A stretch of 64,000 nucleotides of DNA from DATKPA01 sp051955985 (GCA_051955985.1 JBQCGD010000145.1:52076-116075), one strand, 5' to 3'; positions 17,301 to 25,605 are shown, counted from the first letter of the stretch. Notes: generated from the sequence alone by a model not told the origin. Made by a program: numbers and translations.

Positions 17301-20300
17301 CCGCCCGAGTTGTTCACCACCACCGTGTCATTCACGCCGCTGCCGAACTGCAGGTTCACCACCGAGTTCGGGTTCAGCGCCAGGCCGTCCGTCGTCAGCG
17401 TCCCAATGCCCGAGGTGCCCGGGTTCAGGACCGCCGCAGCGCCCAGCCCCAGCGAGCCTGTGATCGTCCCGCTGCCGCTCAAGGTCTGGCCGCTCAGCAG
17501 CGTGAAGCCGTTCGTCACGCCCCCAAGTGCCAGCGTCGCGCCCGAATTCACCAGAATGTTCTTCGAACCCGAAATGTTGTTCGACGCCGCCGACAGTATC
17601 AGCTTCGAACCGCTCTGGATCGTCGTGTTCCCCGTGTACGTGTTGGTCCCCGACAGCGTCATCCCGCCGGCTCCGCCCACCGTCAGGCCCAGGCTCCCCG
17701 AACCCGAGCCGTTCTGAATCGTCCCGCTGAAGGTGCTCGGGCTCGACCCGTTCACCGTCAGCACCGCGGAGGTCCCGCTCGCGTTCTGAATGACCGGCGA
17801 GCCCACCGTGGCGCCCGCGGTTGAAATCAGCGAAGCCGTCGCGTTGTTCCCGCCCAGCGTCAGCGTACCCGAGGTCGAAGTCGCCTGCCCGAAATAAACC
17901 GCGTTCGGAGCTCCGGCGTTCAACGCCCCCGCGTTCCCAAGCTGCAGGACGCCTTCGTTCAAATACACCCCGCCCGTAAAGGAGTTCGCTCCCGAGAGAA
18001 TCACCGTCCCCGGCCCGCTCTTGGTGAACGCAATCGGACCGCCGTTGTCCACAATCGGCGTCTGGATGTTCAGCGCCCCGCCGGCCGTCGTGTCATAGTC
18101 GATCACAATCAGGTCCGTACCGTTCCCCGACGTCAGCGTCGACGATCCATCCGCCGGTACGATCGACACGACGTTCAACCCCGCGGCCGGCGTCACCAGG
18201 ATGCCGCCCGTCGCAATCACGTTCGCCCCCGTCGTCGTCAGCGTCGCCGGAATCGCAGTGTTGAACCGCACCGACCCCGTCGTCGCCCCGGACGGAGCCG
18301 TCAGGTTCGCCGTCATGTCTGTGTTGATCGTGTTGTTGGCAAACGAATTCGTGTACGTCGCCCCGCCATAAATATGTGTCCCGCTGCTCGGCAGGGCGCC
18401 GGCGCTCGTGTTCACGCGCGCCCACTCGCCCGTCCCGTTGGTCGCCCAGCCGCCCAGGATCCCCGACGGCCCGTTCGTGTTCGTCGTGAAAATGCCGGTA
18501 TCCGTGCTCGTCTGCGTTCCGCCCGTCCCCGTGTTGGCGCCGAATTGCACCGTGGCGCCGACGTTCCGGCTGATTCCGTACAGGTAAATGGCCGGGTGCC
18601 CGTTCGACTGCCGCGCCTGCTGCGTGATCGCCGACGCGCCCGAATTGATCACCGTCGAACCAAACTGCTGGTAGTTCGTCGTGCTTGCCTTATTGGTCGT
18701 CGTGAACGTCGCGCCCGACATCACCAGCCGCCCCTGCGTCGCAAGGCCGTTATACAGAATGTTCGTCGTCGTCGCCGGCGAATTGCGGAAATCCAGTTGC
18801 AGCGTGCCCCCGTTCACAAAAGTGTCCCCGCTGAACGTCGAACCCGTCTGCAACGTCTGCGTCCCCGTGCCGATCTTCGTGATCGACAGGTTCGCCCCGT
18901 TGTCGCTCAAAATCCCGCTGTACGTCCCGCCCTGGTTGTTCCCGCCCAGCGTCAGCGCCACCGGCTGCCCCAGGTTGTTCGCCATCACCAGGTCCTGCGC
19001 CCCGCCCAGCCCGCCCAGCGTCACGTTCGTAAAGTTCCCGAAATTCAACGCGCTCCCCGTGTTCAACGTCACGCTCGCCTTCGCCAGCGTGTCCACCTTC
19101 CCCATCACCAGCGTCACCCCGCTGTTCGCCGCCAGCGTCCCCGCGTACTGGTTCGACGCATTCAGGTTCACCGTCACCGGGCTGCCCGGCGAGTTCGCAA
19201 GCGTCAGCGTCCCCGTCCCGCTGATCGGGTTCGCATACGTCACGCTGTTCCCGTTGAGATCAATCGCCGCCAGCGTCCCCGACACCGACACCGTCCGCTG
19301 CGTCAGGTCCGGCGAAATCCCCGGCCCGTACATCAGCGTCCCATTGTTGATGTTGATCGCACTCCCCGACCCGAGCGATGCCAGCGTCGGGAAAAACAGC
19401 ACCGATGCCGCCGTCGCATTGCTCCCGCTCACCGTCGTGTTGCCCGAATAACTGTTCGTCGCTGCCAGCACCAGCGTCCCCGTGCCCGTCTTCGTGAGCC
19501 CGCCCGCCCCGCCGTTCCCCACAGAGTTCGCGAACGTCACGTTGTTCGTGTTCGTATCGATCGTCGCGTTCCCCGTGAACGTCACCGTCCGGGCCGAAAT
19601 GTCGTAACCATTCCCCGGCGTGTACTGCAGCGTGCCGCCGCCAAAATTAATCGCACTCCCCGCCCCCAGCGCCGCCCCTGAATTGAAGTTCAGCACGCCG
19701 CCGTTGACCCCCACCGGCCCCGTGTACGTGTTCGCCCCCGTCAGCACAAGCGAACCCGTCCCCGCCTTGGTCAATCCGAAACCGCCCGAAATGACCCCGT
19801 CCAGCGTCAGCAACGCGTTCGCGCCCGTCCCGTTCACCGTGATCGTCGAGGTCGCCCCCAGCGAAATCGGCGCGGTCAGCTCCATCGACTGCGACCCGCC
19901 GTACGTGAAGTTCCCATTGATGTTGATCTGGCTGTTGCTCGACGAAAATTGCGCGTTGCCGCTCGTGTTGTTGATCGTCCCGCCGTTGATCGTCAGCACC
20001 CCCGAGCCCAGCGCCGACCCGGTGTTGAAATTGACCGTCCCCGAATTCAGCGTCGTGTTCCCCGTGTAACTGTTCCCGCCTCCCAGCGTCACCACCCCCG
20101 TGTCCGACAGCACCAGGCTCCCCGTCCCCTGCAGCATGAAATTCACCACCGTCGTCCCGCCGCCGGCGATCGTCAGCACCTTCCCGTTCGTGTCCACGTT
20201 CGAATTCACCGTCAGCGTCTGCCCGGTGTTCACGTTCCACGTCTGCGACGCCCCAATGATCGTCTGGCTCGCGCCCAGCGTCACGCCCGATGCCGCCGCA

Positions 20301-20686
20301 GACATGTCGATCCCCGACGCCCCCAGCGTCAATGGGTTCGCCCCGTTGTCAATCGTGATCGCCGCGCCCGGGTTCGTAACCAGCAGCCCCAGCCACGACG
20401 TCGGCGAGCCCAGCGAAAACGTCGTCGCCCCCGCCAGCGCCGAATGACTGTCGAACTGCGCAAGATCCGCCGCCCCCGGCATACCAATCCCCGTGTTCCC
20501 CGGATTCGTCAGGTCAATCCAACTCCCCGGCGTGTTCAACGTCGTCCCCCCGTTGTTTGCATACGTGTCCGCACGCGAAGAAATGCCCCCATAAAACGAT
20601 GCCGTCATCACCGCGAGCGCCAGCACTGCGCCGCGCGTGGAGTTCTTCCGGGAATTACCGACCACCAAACTGGACGCGTTGACCAT
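14375..20686 (-). CDS. Giant secreted beta-strand-repeat protein with dockerin-like module and PEP-CTERM tail
   Basis: This 2103-residue protein has a late signal peptide (about residues 15-38), then at least eleven autotransporter-associated beta-strand repeats. Typical units read GTGSLVLTGANTYTGPVGV and GTLVITGTNTFTGAVTVNGG, spread over most of the length and predicting a long beta-solenoid. Near the C-terminus lies a dockerin type I-like pair of calcium loops (GDANDDGTVDLTDLSIVLNN and GNFDGAATVNLTDLSDVLNR), then TPEPASLAIAVPAALMLM and RRRRSR, a PEP-CTERM sorting tail. There is no outer-membrane beta-barrel, so this is not a classical autotransporter. I chose the ATG at 20686 (GAGGA six bases upstream); an upstream GTG/ATG-type extension adds non-signal residues. 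The GH2 and GH43-like genes follow in the same direction. A surface scaffold or adhesin for polysaccharide is inferred, not shown. Confidence 0.88.
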   Translation of the reverse strand: MVNASSLVVGNSRKNSTRGAVLALAVMTASFYGGISSRADTYANNGGTTLNTPGSWIDLTNPGNTGIGMPGAADLAQFDSHSALAGATTFSLGSPTSWLGLLVTNPGAAITIDNGANPLTLGASGIDMSAAASGVTLGASQTIIGASQTWNVNTGQTLTVNSNVDTNGKVLTIAGGGTTVVNFMLQGTGSLVLSDTGVVTLGGGNSYTGNTTLNSGTVNFNTGSALGSGVLTINGGTINNTSGNAQFSSSNSQININGNFTYGGSQSMELTAPISLGATSTITVNGTGANALLTLDGVISGGFGLTKAGTGSLVLTGANTYTGPVGVNGGVLNFNSGAALGAGSAINFGGGTLQYTPGNGYDISARTVTFTGNATIDTNTNNVTFANSVGNGGAGGLTKTGTGTLVLAATNSYSGNTTVSGSNATAASVLFFPTLASLGSGSAININNGTLMYGPGISPDLTQRTVSVSGTLAAIDLNGNSVTYANPISGTGTLTLANSPGSPVTVNLNASNQYAGTLAANSGVTLVMGKVDTLAKASVTLNTGSALNFGNFTNVTLGGLGGAQDLVMANNLGQPVALTLGGNNQGGTYSGILSDNGANLSITKIGTGTQTLQTGSTFSGDTFVNGGTLQLDFRNSPATTTNILYNGLATQGRLVMSGATFTTTNKASTTNYQQFGSTVINSGASAITQQARQSNGHPAIYLYGISRNVGATVQFGANTGTGGTQTSTDTGIFTTNTNGPSGILGGWATNGTGEWARVNTSAGALPSSGTHIYGGATYTNSFANNTINTDMTANLTAPSGATTGSVRFNTAIPATLTTTGANVIATGGILVTPAAGLNVVSIVPADGSSTLTSGNGTDLIVIDYDTTAGGALNIQTPIVDNGGPIAFTKSGPGTVILSGANSFTGGVYLNEGVLQLGNAGALNAGAPNAVYFGQATSTSGTLTLGGNNATASLISTAGATVGSPVIQNASGTSAVLTVNGSSPSTFSGTIQNGSGSGSLGLTVGGAGGMTLSGTNTYTGNTTIQSGSKLILSAASNNISGSKNILVNSGATLALGGVTNGFTLLSGQTLSGSGTITGSLGLGAAAVLNPGTSGIGTLTTDGLALNPNSVVNLQFGSGVNDTVVVNNSGGLVLNGTAGSININLINVADGTPFATSGTYDLFQYAGAIGGTGLSALADANVPIGTQATFGTAVVGGNQFVTVTLAPSTIQLPTWNLSGGGSWNVASNWNPSGVPNAQGQTAVLGSSITAASTVTLDGAQTVGTIAFNNSNSYTVAAGTGGSLVLDNGVNPARIVGSLGSHTISAPVVLNSNLNASITDGSVALSGVVSEGSAGKSVTMNGAGTLILANANTYTGGTVLGSGTIQVGNDAALGTGSLDIQSSAKLQAGANVTLANNITVEPTTTATIDTQANTMTLTGVVSSIDTTATFNKTGAGTLVITGTNTFTGAVTVNGGTMQLGNGVTNGSFANASITTVNSTLAFNTVGAVTVANNITGSGGVVQNGNNTITLSGANTYSGGLNIKSGTVSLGTSTTNDGAGAGNITMANGTTLNMPGYNASTGPTYVTIPNNVVIADGATVTINNGPRGEFSGGVIGNGTLNFTVQYVRGAVSGDWSTFHGQLNLTATTPNQGTGPGGDFRINNGNFDLSGASVNVGPNVSVYTLITNGTVRLGDLTGNGTVGAADNNAATYEIGAVETAGQTSTFTGTLADATVGRATNVTKVGPGTLDLAGVSTFTGTVTVNAGLLTLAGSSSVPAQVNGLSVAAGGTLDIGGWNPTIVQATNMTSPGITGNGTIGSSSTSAPTLISYNQAVNSTFGGTIQDHILSGNQQVSLTVNAGNLTLAGANTYSGQTTINGGGLFVTNTTGSGTGSGNVTLTTGTLGGTGTISGAVTASGGTINPGVNTAGATGTLTVGSLAAGDGSTLNFDLAAPGTSNDLVAVTGNVSFGAGNITVGASPLTGAASLGYYEIMTYGGTMSGLSNMTVTLPTSADTTILYSLDSTTTAGVISVHKGYIGDANDDGTVDLTDLSIVLNNFGVATLSWSKGNFDGAATVNLTDLSDVLNRFGTSVATTSVSAGPSIAATPEPASLAIAVPAALMLMRRRRSR

Positions 20687-20971
20687 GATTTTCCTCGCCA
20701 ATAAAAGTTCCTGCTTCCTCACACACCCAGCACCGCTGTGCGCAATTTGGCATTGTTCTAAACTGAAACCTACCGCGGATTCTGCCTTTGGCAATTTATT
20801 TAGAAGGGTAATTTTTTAAAAATTCGTTGCGCAAAATGCCGCGCGCAACATCTCTGCTCACACGCAAAAACAACCGCGAGCGCCACGTTCCCGCCCGGCT
20901 TTCAGAAAAACTTCCTCGGTCCGGGCGCAGACCTGCTTGCTGTTCCGCCCCAGGCAAAACAGGCCATCACC

Positions 20972-20986
20972 GGCCCCTGAGGGGCC
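20972..20986. repeat. Hairpin GGCCCC-TGA-GGGGCC
   Basis: A perfect 6 bp GC stem with a 3-base loop, downstream of the pseudopilin gene that ends at 21054. It resembles the short GC hairpins clustered at 41171-41278. Confidence 0.5.
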
Positions 20987-21006
20987 CACAGAGCTGCACC
21001 GAATCC

Positions 21007-21030
21007 CGAAGGGCGCTTTCACGCCCTTCG
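21007..21030 (-). terminator. Hairpin downstream of the pseudopilin gene (possible terminator)
   Basis: A perfect 9 bp stem (CGAAGGGCG/CGCCCTTCG) with a 6-base loop lies 24 bases past the minus-strand stop at 21054. No T-run follows on either strand, so it may be an mRNA-end stabiliser or a REP-like repeat. Confidence 0.45.
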
Positions 21031-21053
21031 TCTAACCAGAAGCCGTTTCCCTG

Positions 21054-21848
21054 TTACGGCGTATCCATCGTAGTCCAGACCTTGCCCATCTCGAGGGGAG
21101 GAGCCACGTATCCCGCGCTGCTCGACACCGTCTTCGACGGGATGTTGTTCAGGTAGTCTCCATAGGAGTGCTGTTCGACATGAGTGTCCAGGAACATGAC
21201 ATTCCCGATCCCCAGGTGCCGCTGCATCAACGCATCCTTCTGCTCATTCCCCGTCACCGGGCTTAGATCCGCCGTCGTCGAAAAATAGATGTACCCGCTG
21301 TTGCCCCCGGTGACCGCCGGGTTCGCATCGCACATCAGGACCGTCGACTGCGGATGATTGAACTGATTCATCCGGTAGATCAACGATTGGTTGCCCACGA
21401 TCGGAAGATATCTCACCATGCAGTAGTCGATCGGCGGCCGCATCCCGTTCGTGCTCGCAACCTTCCCTCTTCCGGCGCCCGCGGCAGCCATCTGCCCAAA
21501 TGCCGGATCGCCCGGACACGTCCGGTACTCTTGCGACAACGCTTGTCCGTCCGCGGCAAAGCTATTCCATTCCGACTGGTACAGGTTGACGTCCGCCACG
21601 CTCAGCGACGCCCACGAATGCCTCGTGTTGTCCGGGTCCTTGTACCCAAGGCCAAAACGATCGTAATTCTCGTGGGCATAGAGCGTGATCACCGATCCCC
21701 ACGCTCTTAACTGCGCTGCACACTTCACCCGCACCGCGTTCGCTTTCGCCCGGCCCAGTGACGGCAGCAAAATCGCGATCAGCACCGCAATAATCGCCAC
21801 CACTACCAACAACTCGATCAGCGTGAAACCGACAGACCGCCGCCTCAT
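21054..21848 (-). CDS. Type II secretion-like pseudopilin (second copy)
   Basis: The 264-residue protein starts MRRRSVGFTLIELLVVVAII, the prepilin peptidase site followed by the hydrophobic stalk. The C-terminal half has RHLGIGNVMFLDTHVE, which has the H-X9-D spacing of the planctomycete pseudopilin motif. The ATG at 21848 is preceded by AAGGGG; an upstream GTG-type start would add eight residues before the basic leader. It is an orphan (no secretion ATPase or prepilin peptidase nearby). An AT-rich inverted repeat at 22066-22080, similar to one upstream of the GntR gene, lies in its promoter region and may link it to that regulator. Confidence 0.85.
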   Translation of the reverse strand: MRRRSVGFTLIELLVVVAIIAVLIAILLPSLGRAKANAVRVKCAAQLRAWGSVITLYAHENYDRFGLGYKDPDNTRHSWASLSVADVNLYQSEWNSFAADGQALSQEYRTCPGDPAFGQMAAAGAGRGKVASTNGMRPPIDYCMVRYLPIVGNQSLIYRMNQFNHPQSTVLMCDANPAVTGGNSGYIYFSTTADLSPVTGNEQKDALMQRHLGIGNVMFLDTHVEQHSYGDYLNNIPSKTVSSSAGYVAPPLEMGKVWTTMDTP

Positions 21849-22275
21849 ATCGAACCCCTTCGCAACGAGCACTCCGGCAGCATGCGCCGCCAGACAGTTT
21901 CCACATTTTCCGCCGCCTCGGCGGAGTTAAACGGAACAACCGAAAAATCGCGCCGACGTATCGCCTCATCGCCGCAATTCAACAACTCTAAGGGCTCCAC
22001 GCGACAACAGCGCCACTGTCGCCGCTCAGGTGAGTACAGACTTGAAAATCTCACCCGTGAAATTAAATATAATATATTTTGACCGCAAGTAAAGTCCCTT
22101 CTTCCCCGAATTCTTCCCCACCGTCCCCCCTTTCTCCTTCAAATTGACGGAATGCCCCCTTCTTTATTTCTTCCAAAATCCACCCCCCCCCTCCAGCCCC
22201 TCACCATTCAAATTACCCAGATTACCGCACCCGCCCTGATACATCGCGTCTGCCCCCCACCCTCACCCCCACCCG
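21849..22275. other. Intergenic region between pseudopilin and GntR gene
   Basis: This 427 bp stretch contains the likely promoter of the pseudopilin (minus strand: TTTACT, 16-base spacer, TATATT, around 22067-22094) overlapping the AT-rich inverted repeat. The part from 22100 to 22275 is C-rich pyrimidine sequence without a recognisable gene. Confidence 0.4.
22066..22080. promoter_or_regulatory. AT-rich inverted repeat, candidate GntR operator 1
   Basis: AAATATA-A-TATATTT has 7 bp arms around one base. It shares the core ATAATATATT with a site at 23236-23252, upstream of the GntR gene itself. In DNA this GC-rich the match is notable, but AT-rich -10 elements could explain part of it. Confidence 0.4.
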
Positions 22276-23043
22276 CTACCCCTCTGCACTTTCCGCCCCA
22301 AACAAAATCACCGCCATCGATCGCTCCACCGACCGAATATGCTCTTCCATCCTCTTCGCCGCCTGCTCCTGGTCCCCAGCCATCAACGCCCCCACGATCC
22401 GCAAATGCTCCGGCACATCGTTCGTGTGCCGGTAGTCATCCCACGAATCCCGCAAATGCGAGATGTTCCGCAGCGCACGAAACAGCAGCAGGTACCGCTC
22501 CACTTCCGCCGTCAGCCGCTGGCTTCCACAACTCTCGGCCACCATCTCGTGCAGCGCCGTATCCGCCGCCAACGCCCGCCTGTCCCGATCCGCCGACGCA
22601 TTCATCCCGTCCAGTTGCATCAACTCTTCGTGCAGCCCCTTGAGCGCCCCCGCATCCACGCGGCCACACGCACACCGGGCCGCCTCCGACTCCAGCACCC
22701 GCCTCACCTGCGACATTTCTTTCAATTCTTCCCGCCGGAACGGCTTCACCACCGCACCGTGATTCGGAATCAGCTTCACCACTCCAAGCCCCGCCAGTTC
22801 CACCAGCGCTTCGCGCACCGGCGTCGGACTCACCCCCAGCATCTGCGCGATCCGCTGCACCACCAGTTGCTCCCCTGCCTGGAATCGCCCTTCAAAAATG
22901 CTCGTCAGCAATTGCTCGGTGACTTTCTCACGCAGCCCTGTCCGCAGGATCACCGTCTCGCGCACACCCCGCACGGCGCCTGTGTTTGGTTCCGATGCAC
23001 TGGTAGTCACTTCTGGATCCTTTCCACGATGCTCCGTTCCCAT
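22276..23043 (-). CDS. GntR-family transcriptional regulator, FadR/FCD subfamily
   Basis: The 255-residue protein has an N-terminal winged helix (LREKVTEQLLTSIFEGRFQAG, ERQ-type RIAQMLGVSPTPVREALVEL) and an all-helical FCD ligand domain (about residues 95-240; VRRVLESEAARCA, TALHEMVAESCGS, EHLRIVGALMAGD, RMEEHIRSVER). His residues at the usual FCD metal positions are visible (LHEM, EHLRIV, EEHIRS). FCD regulators often sense sugar acids. Its neighbour across the divergent promoter is an L-rhamnonate-dehydratase-like gene, so control of that pathway is likely. A promoter (TTGACA, 17-base spacer, TACACT on the minus strand) overlaps a candidate operator at 23236-23252. The first 30 residues are poorly conserved, so the start may lie downstream. 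Confidence 0.87.
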   Translation of the reverse strand: MGTEHRGKDPEVTTSASEPNTGAVRGVRETVILRTGLREKVTEQLLTSIFEGRFQAGEQLVVQRIAQMLGVSPTPVREALVELAGLGVVKLIPNHGAVVKPFRREELKEMSQVRRVLESEAARCACGRVDAGALKGLHEELMQLDGMNASADRDRRALAADTALHEMVAESCGSQRLTAEVERYLLLFRALRNISHLRDSWDDYRHTNDVPEHLRIVGALMAGDQEQAAKRMEEHIRSVERSMAVILFGAESAEG

Positions 23044-23365
23044 CCCTCGGACTCCATTCAGCCTTCACCCCAATGCACTGGAACCGAAAAAACGTTCAAA
23101 ACCGGTTGCTTTTCAGTCACTTCCGGTCACTTTCGGTCCACGACCGGCCGCAAACCCGGTTCGGGAATGTGCTGAATGTAGCTCTGCGCCTCCCGCTGTC
23201 GAGCCTGTCCCCTGTAAATTCCCTTGGAAGTGTACGTTATATATAATATATTGTCAATTAGCGCCGTCCGCGGAAAATCCCTCCCTCCCCCTCCCCAACG
23301 CTGCACCTCTCCTTCTGCTGCCCGCGCAATTCCACCCCGCTTCGCTTTTCCAGGGGATTACCCAC
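23044..23365. other. Divergent GntR/dehydratase promoter region
   Basis: This 322 bp stretch holds the GntR promoter and operator candidate. It also holds, near 23112-23140, tandem direct repeats on the plus strand (TCACTTCCGGTCACTTTCGGTCC), next to AACCGGTT. They may be a second protein-binding site. No small gene is seen. Confidence 0.4.
23229..23257 (-). promoter_or_regulatory. Promoter of the GntR gene with embedded AT-rich operator
   Basis: Minus strand: perfect TTGACA (23257-23252), a 17-base spacer and TACACT (23234-23229). The spacer is an inverted repeat (ATATAT-A-ATATAT on the plus strand) similar to the one at 22066-22080, so the regulator may repress itself. The leader to the ATG at 23043 is about 180 bases. 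Confidence 0.55.
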
Positions 23366-24538
23366 ATGAAAATTACCGCCATCCGCACTCGCGTCGTTGA
23401 ATGGCGAGGAAAAACCGTCCCCCTCCCCCCCCATTTCTGCACCAATCCCCTCGACCTCCTCCAATCCCACCCCTCCCCCATGTCCACCTTCACCTTCCAC
23501 GGCTGGCTCGTCTGCGAAGTCGAAACCGACGCCAACATCACCGGCATCGGCAACGCCGCCCTCGCGCCCCAACTCACCAAGCAAACCATCGACCTCTACC
23601 TCAAACCCCTCCTCCTCAACGCCGATCCCTGGGACACCGAATTCCTCTGGCAGCACATGTACCGCAAAACCGTTGCCTTCGGCCGAAAAGGCATCGGCAT
23701 GGCCGCCATCTCCGCCGTCGACATCGCCCTCTGGGACATCCTCGGCAAATCCGCCAAACAACCCGTTTACCGCCTCCTCGGCGGCCGCACCAAAAACAAA
23801 ATCCCCGTCTACGCCTCCCGCCTCTACGCCACCCCCCTCGACGAACTCTCCCGCGAAGCCAACCGCTACAAATCCGAAGGCTACAAAGCCATGAAGATGC
23901 GCTTCGGCTGGGGACCCGCCGATGGCCCCGCCGGCATGGAAAAAAATATCGCCCTCGTCAAAACACTCCGCGAAACCGTTGGCCCCGACATCGACATCAT
24001 GGCCGACGCCTACATGGGCTGGACCCTCGACTACACCAAGCGCATCCTCCCCCGCCTCGAACCCTTCAACCTCCGCTGGCTCGAAGAACCCGTCCTACCC
24101 GACGAATGCAGCAGCTACGCCAAACTCAAATCCTGGGGCCGCGTCCCCATCGCCGGCGGCGAACACGAGTTCACCCTCCAGGGCTTCCGCAACCTCATCG
24201 AAAACAAATGCGTCGACTACATCCAGTTCGACACCAACCGCGTCGGCGGCATCTCCCAGGCAAAAAAAATCGCCGCACTCGCCGAAGCCCACTCCATCCC
24301 CGTCGTCCCCCACGCCGGCCAAATGCACAACTACCACATCGTCATCGCCAGCCTCAATTCCCCCATGGCCGAATTCTTCCCCCCCACCGATGTCGAAGTC
24401 GGCAACGAACTCTTCTGGAACATCTTCGACGGCGAACCCACCCCCAAGGACGGCTTCATCGACCTCGACCCCAACAAGCCCGGCCTCGGACTCACCATCA
24501 ACGAATCCGCCCTCCAAAAATTCCACGTCACGGAATAA
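23366..24538 (+). CDS. Enolase-superfamily sugar-acid dehydratase, L-rhamnonate-dehydratase-like
   Basis: The 390-residue protein belongs to the mandelate racemase subgroup. Landmarks are the capping domain WLVCEVETDANITGIGN, then KMRFGWGPADGPAGMEKN, metal ligands Asp in DIMADAYMGW, Glu in RWLEEPVLPDE and Glu in GGEHEFTLQGF, and a general acid/base His in VVPHAGQMHNYH. The KMRFGWGP..G segment and the H-based active site resemble bacterial L-rhamnonate dehydratases, which convert L-rhamnonate to 2-keto-3-deoxy-L-rhamnonate. Other aldonates (for example arabinonate or fuconate) cannot be excluded. The ATG at 23366 has AGGGG nine bases upstream. A hydroxyacid dehydrogenase follows after 58 bp and a GntR/FCD regulator is divergent, a classical sugar-acid layout. 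Confidence 0.85.
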   Translation: MKITAIRTRVVEWRGKTVPLPPHFCTNPLDLLQSHPSPMSTFTFHGWLVCEVETDANITGIGNAALAPQLTKQTIDLYLKPLLLNADPWDTEFLWQHMYRKTVAFGRKGIGMAAISAVDIALWDILGKSAKQPVYRLLGGRTKNKIPVYASRLYATPLDELSREANRYKSEGYKAMKMRFGWGPADGPAGMEKNIALVKTLRETVGPDIDIMADAYMGWTLDYTKRILPRLEPFNLRWLEEPVLPDECSSYAKLKSWGRVPIAGGEHEFTLQGFRNLIENKCVDYIQFDTNRVGGISQAKKIAALAEAHSIPVVPHAGQMHNYHIVIASLNSPMAEFFPPTDVEVGNELFWNIFDGEPTPKDGFIDLDPNKPGLGLTINESALQKFHVTE

Positions 24539-24596
24539 TGCGGCTACCATTCCCTCACAATCGGCCCCGATTCTTTCCTGACGTGAGGACCAAATC

Positions 24597-25478
24597 ATGC
24601 CCGACACCCACATCGCTTTCCTCGGCCTCGGCATCATGGGCTCCGGAATGGCCGCCCGCCTTGTTCAAGCCGACTTCCCCGTCACCGTCTTCAACCGCAA
24701 CGCCGACAAAGCCAAACCGCTCGCCGCCAAGGGCGCAAAGGTCGCCCGCTCCCCGCGCGAAGCCGCCGCCAATGCCGGAGTGATTATCTCCATGCTCGCC
24801 GACGACGAGGCCTCGCGCAGCCTCTGGCTCGGTGACAACGGCGCGCTCGCCGGCGCACGCCCCAACTCCCTCCTCATCGAATCCAGCACCGTCACCCCCG
24901 CCTGGATCCACGAACTCGCCGCCGCCGCCAAACAAAAATCCTGCGACCTCCTCGACGCCCCCGTCACCGGATCCAAGCCCCAGGCCGCCAACGGCGAACT
25001 CCTCTTCCTCGTCGGCGGCTCCGAGGAATCCTTCACCCGTGCCAAACCCATCCTCACCCCCATGGCCCGCGACATCCAGCACCTCGGCCCCACCGGCGCC
25101 GGCGCGCTCTTCAAATTGATCAACCACGACCTCTGCGGCGTCCAGCTCGTCTCCCTCGCCGAAGCCCTCACCCTCATTGAACGCTCCGGGCTCGATCGCG
25201 ACAAAGCCCTCGCGATGCTCTCCACCGGCACCCCCGGCAGCCCCATGATCAAAAACCTCGCCACCCGCATGGCCGCCAACGCCTTCGAACCCAACTTCGC
25301 CCTCCACCTCATGGACAAAGACATGCGCTACGCCATCGCCGAAGCCGCCAAGCAACACGTCACCTTCGCCACCGGCACCACCGCCCACCACACCCTCGAA
25401 CAAGCCATCGCCGCCGGCCTCGGCAACAAAGACCTCTCCGCCGCCATCGAACTCCTCCGCCAGCAAAAGGACAAATAA
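24597..25478 (+). CDS. Beta-hydroxyacid dehydrogenase (tartronate semialdehyde reductase/3-hydroxyisobutyrate dehydrogenase family)
   Basis: The 293-residue cytoplasmic enzyme has the N-terminal Rossmann signature FLGLGIMGSGMAARL, cofactor loop FNRNADKAKPL (the Arg suggests NADPH preference), substrate motif DAPVTGSKPQAANGEL and catalytic Lys in LFKLINHDL. Length and motifs fit the family. The DAPVTGS form with NFALHLMDKD resembles glyoxylate/succinic-semialdehyde-type reductases as well as tartronate semialdehyde reductase, so the substrate is open. It lies 58 bp after the dehydratase and would reduce an aldehyde formed downstream of sugar-acid cleavage. GTGAGGA precedes the ATG. Confidence 0.87.
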   Translation: MPDTHIAFLGLGIMGSGMAARLVQADFPVTVFNRNADKAKPLAAKGAKVARSPREAAANAGVIISMLADDEASRSLWLGDNGALAGARPNSLLIESSTVTPAWIHELAAAAKQKSCDLLDAPVTGSKPQAANGELLFLVGGSEESFTRAKPILTPMARDIQHLGPTGAGALFKLINHDLCGVQLVSLAEALTLIERSGLDRDKALAMLSTGTPGSPMIKNLATRMAANAFEPNFALHLMDKDMRYAIAEAAKQHVTFATGTTAHHTLEQAIAAGLGNKDLSAAIELLRQQKDK

Positions 25479-25605
25479 AAAAGAACCCCAATAACTTCCA
25501 CCGAGCGCCGTTATTATTTAACATTCTTAATAAACTCTGTGCGTCTCTGAGCCCCCTGTGCCGTCTGTGGTAAAAAACCGTTCGAGCGCGAAGAAGGAAC
25601 CACTC

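Larger units (their letters stand above)
20687..21053. other. Intergenic region upstream of the giant PEP-CTERM gene
   Basis: This 367 bp stretch must hold the promoter of the minus-strand giant gene. An AT-rich palindrome (AATTTTTTAAAAATT, near 20810-20824) and weak TTG-type -35 candidates are present, but no pair is convincing. The distal part contains the two hairpins listed separately. No gene is seen. Confidence 0.5.

Noticed and set aside
14375..20686. A classical type V autotransporter.
   Set aside because: The C-terminus is a dockerin-like module and PEP-CTERM tail, not a beta-barrel.
14246..20704. Long plus-strand open frames rich in Arg, His and Pro opposite the giant repeat gene.
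   Set aside because: They mirror the repetitive composition of the real minus-strand gene, which has a signal peptide, repeats, a dockerin-like module and a sorting tail.
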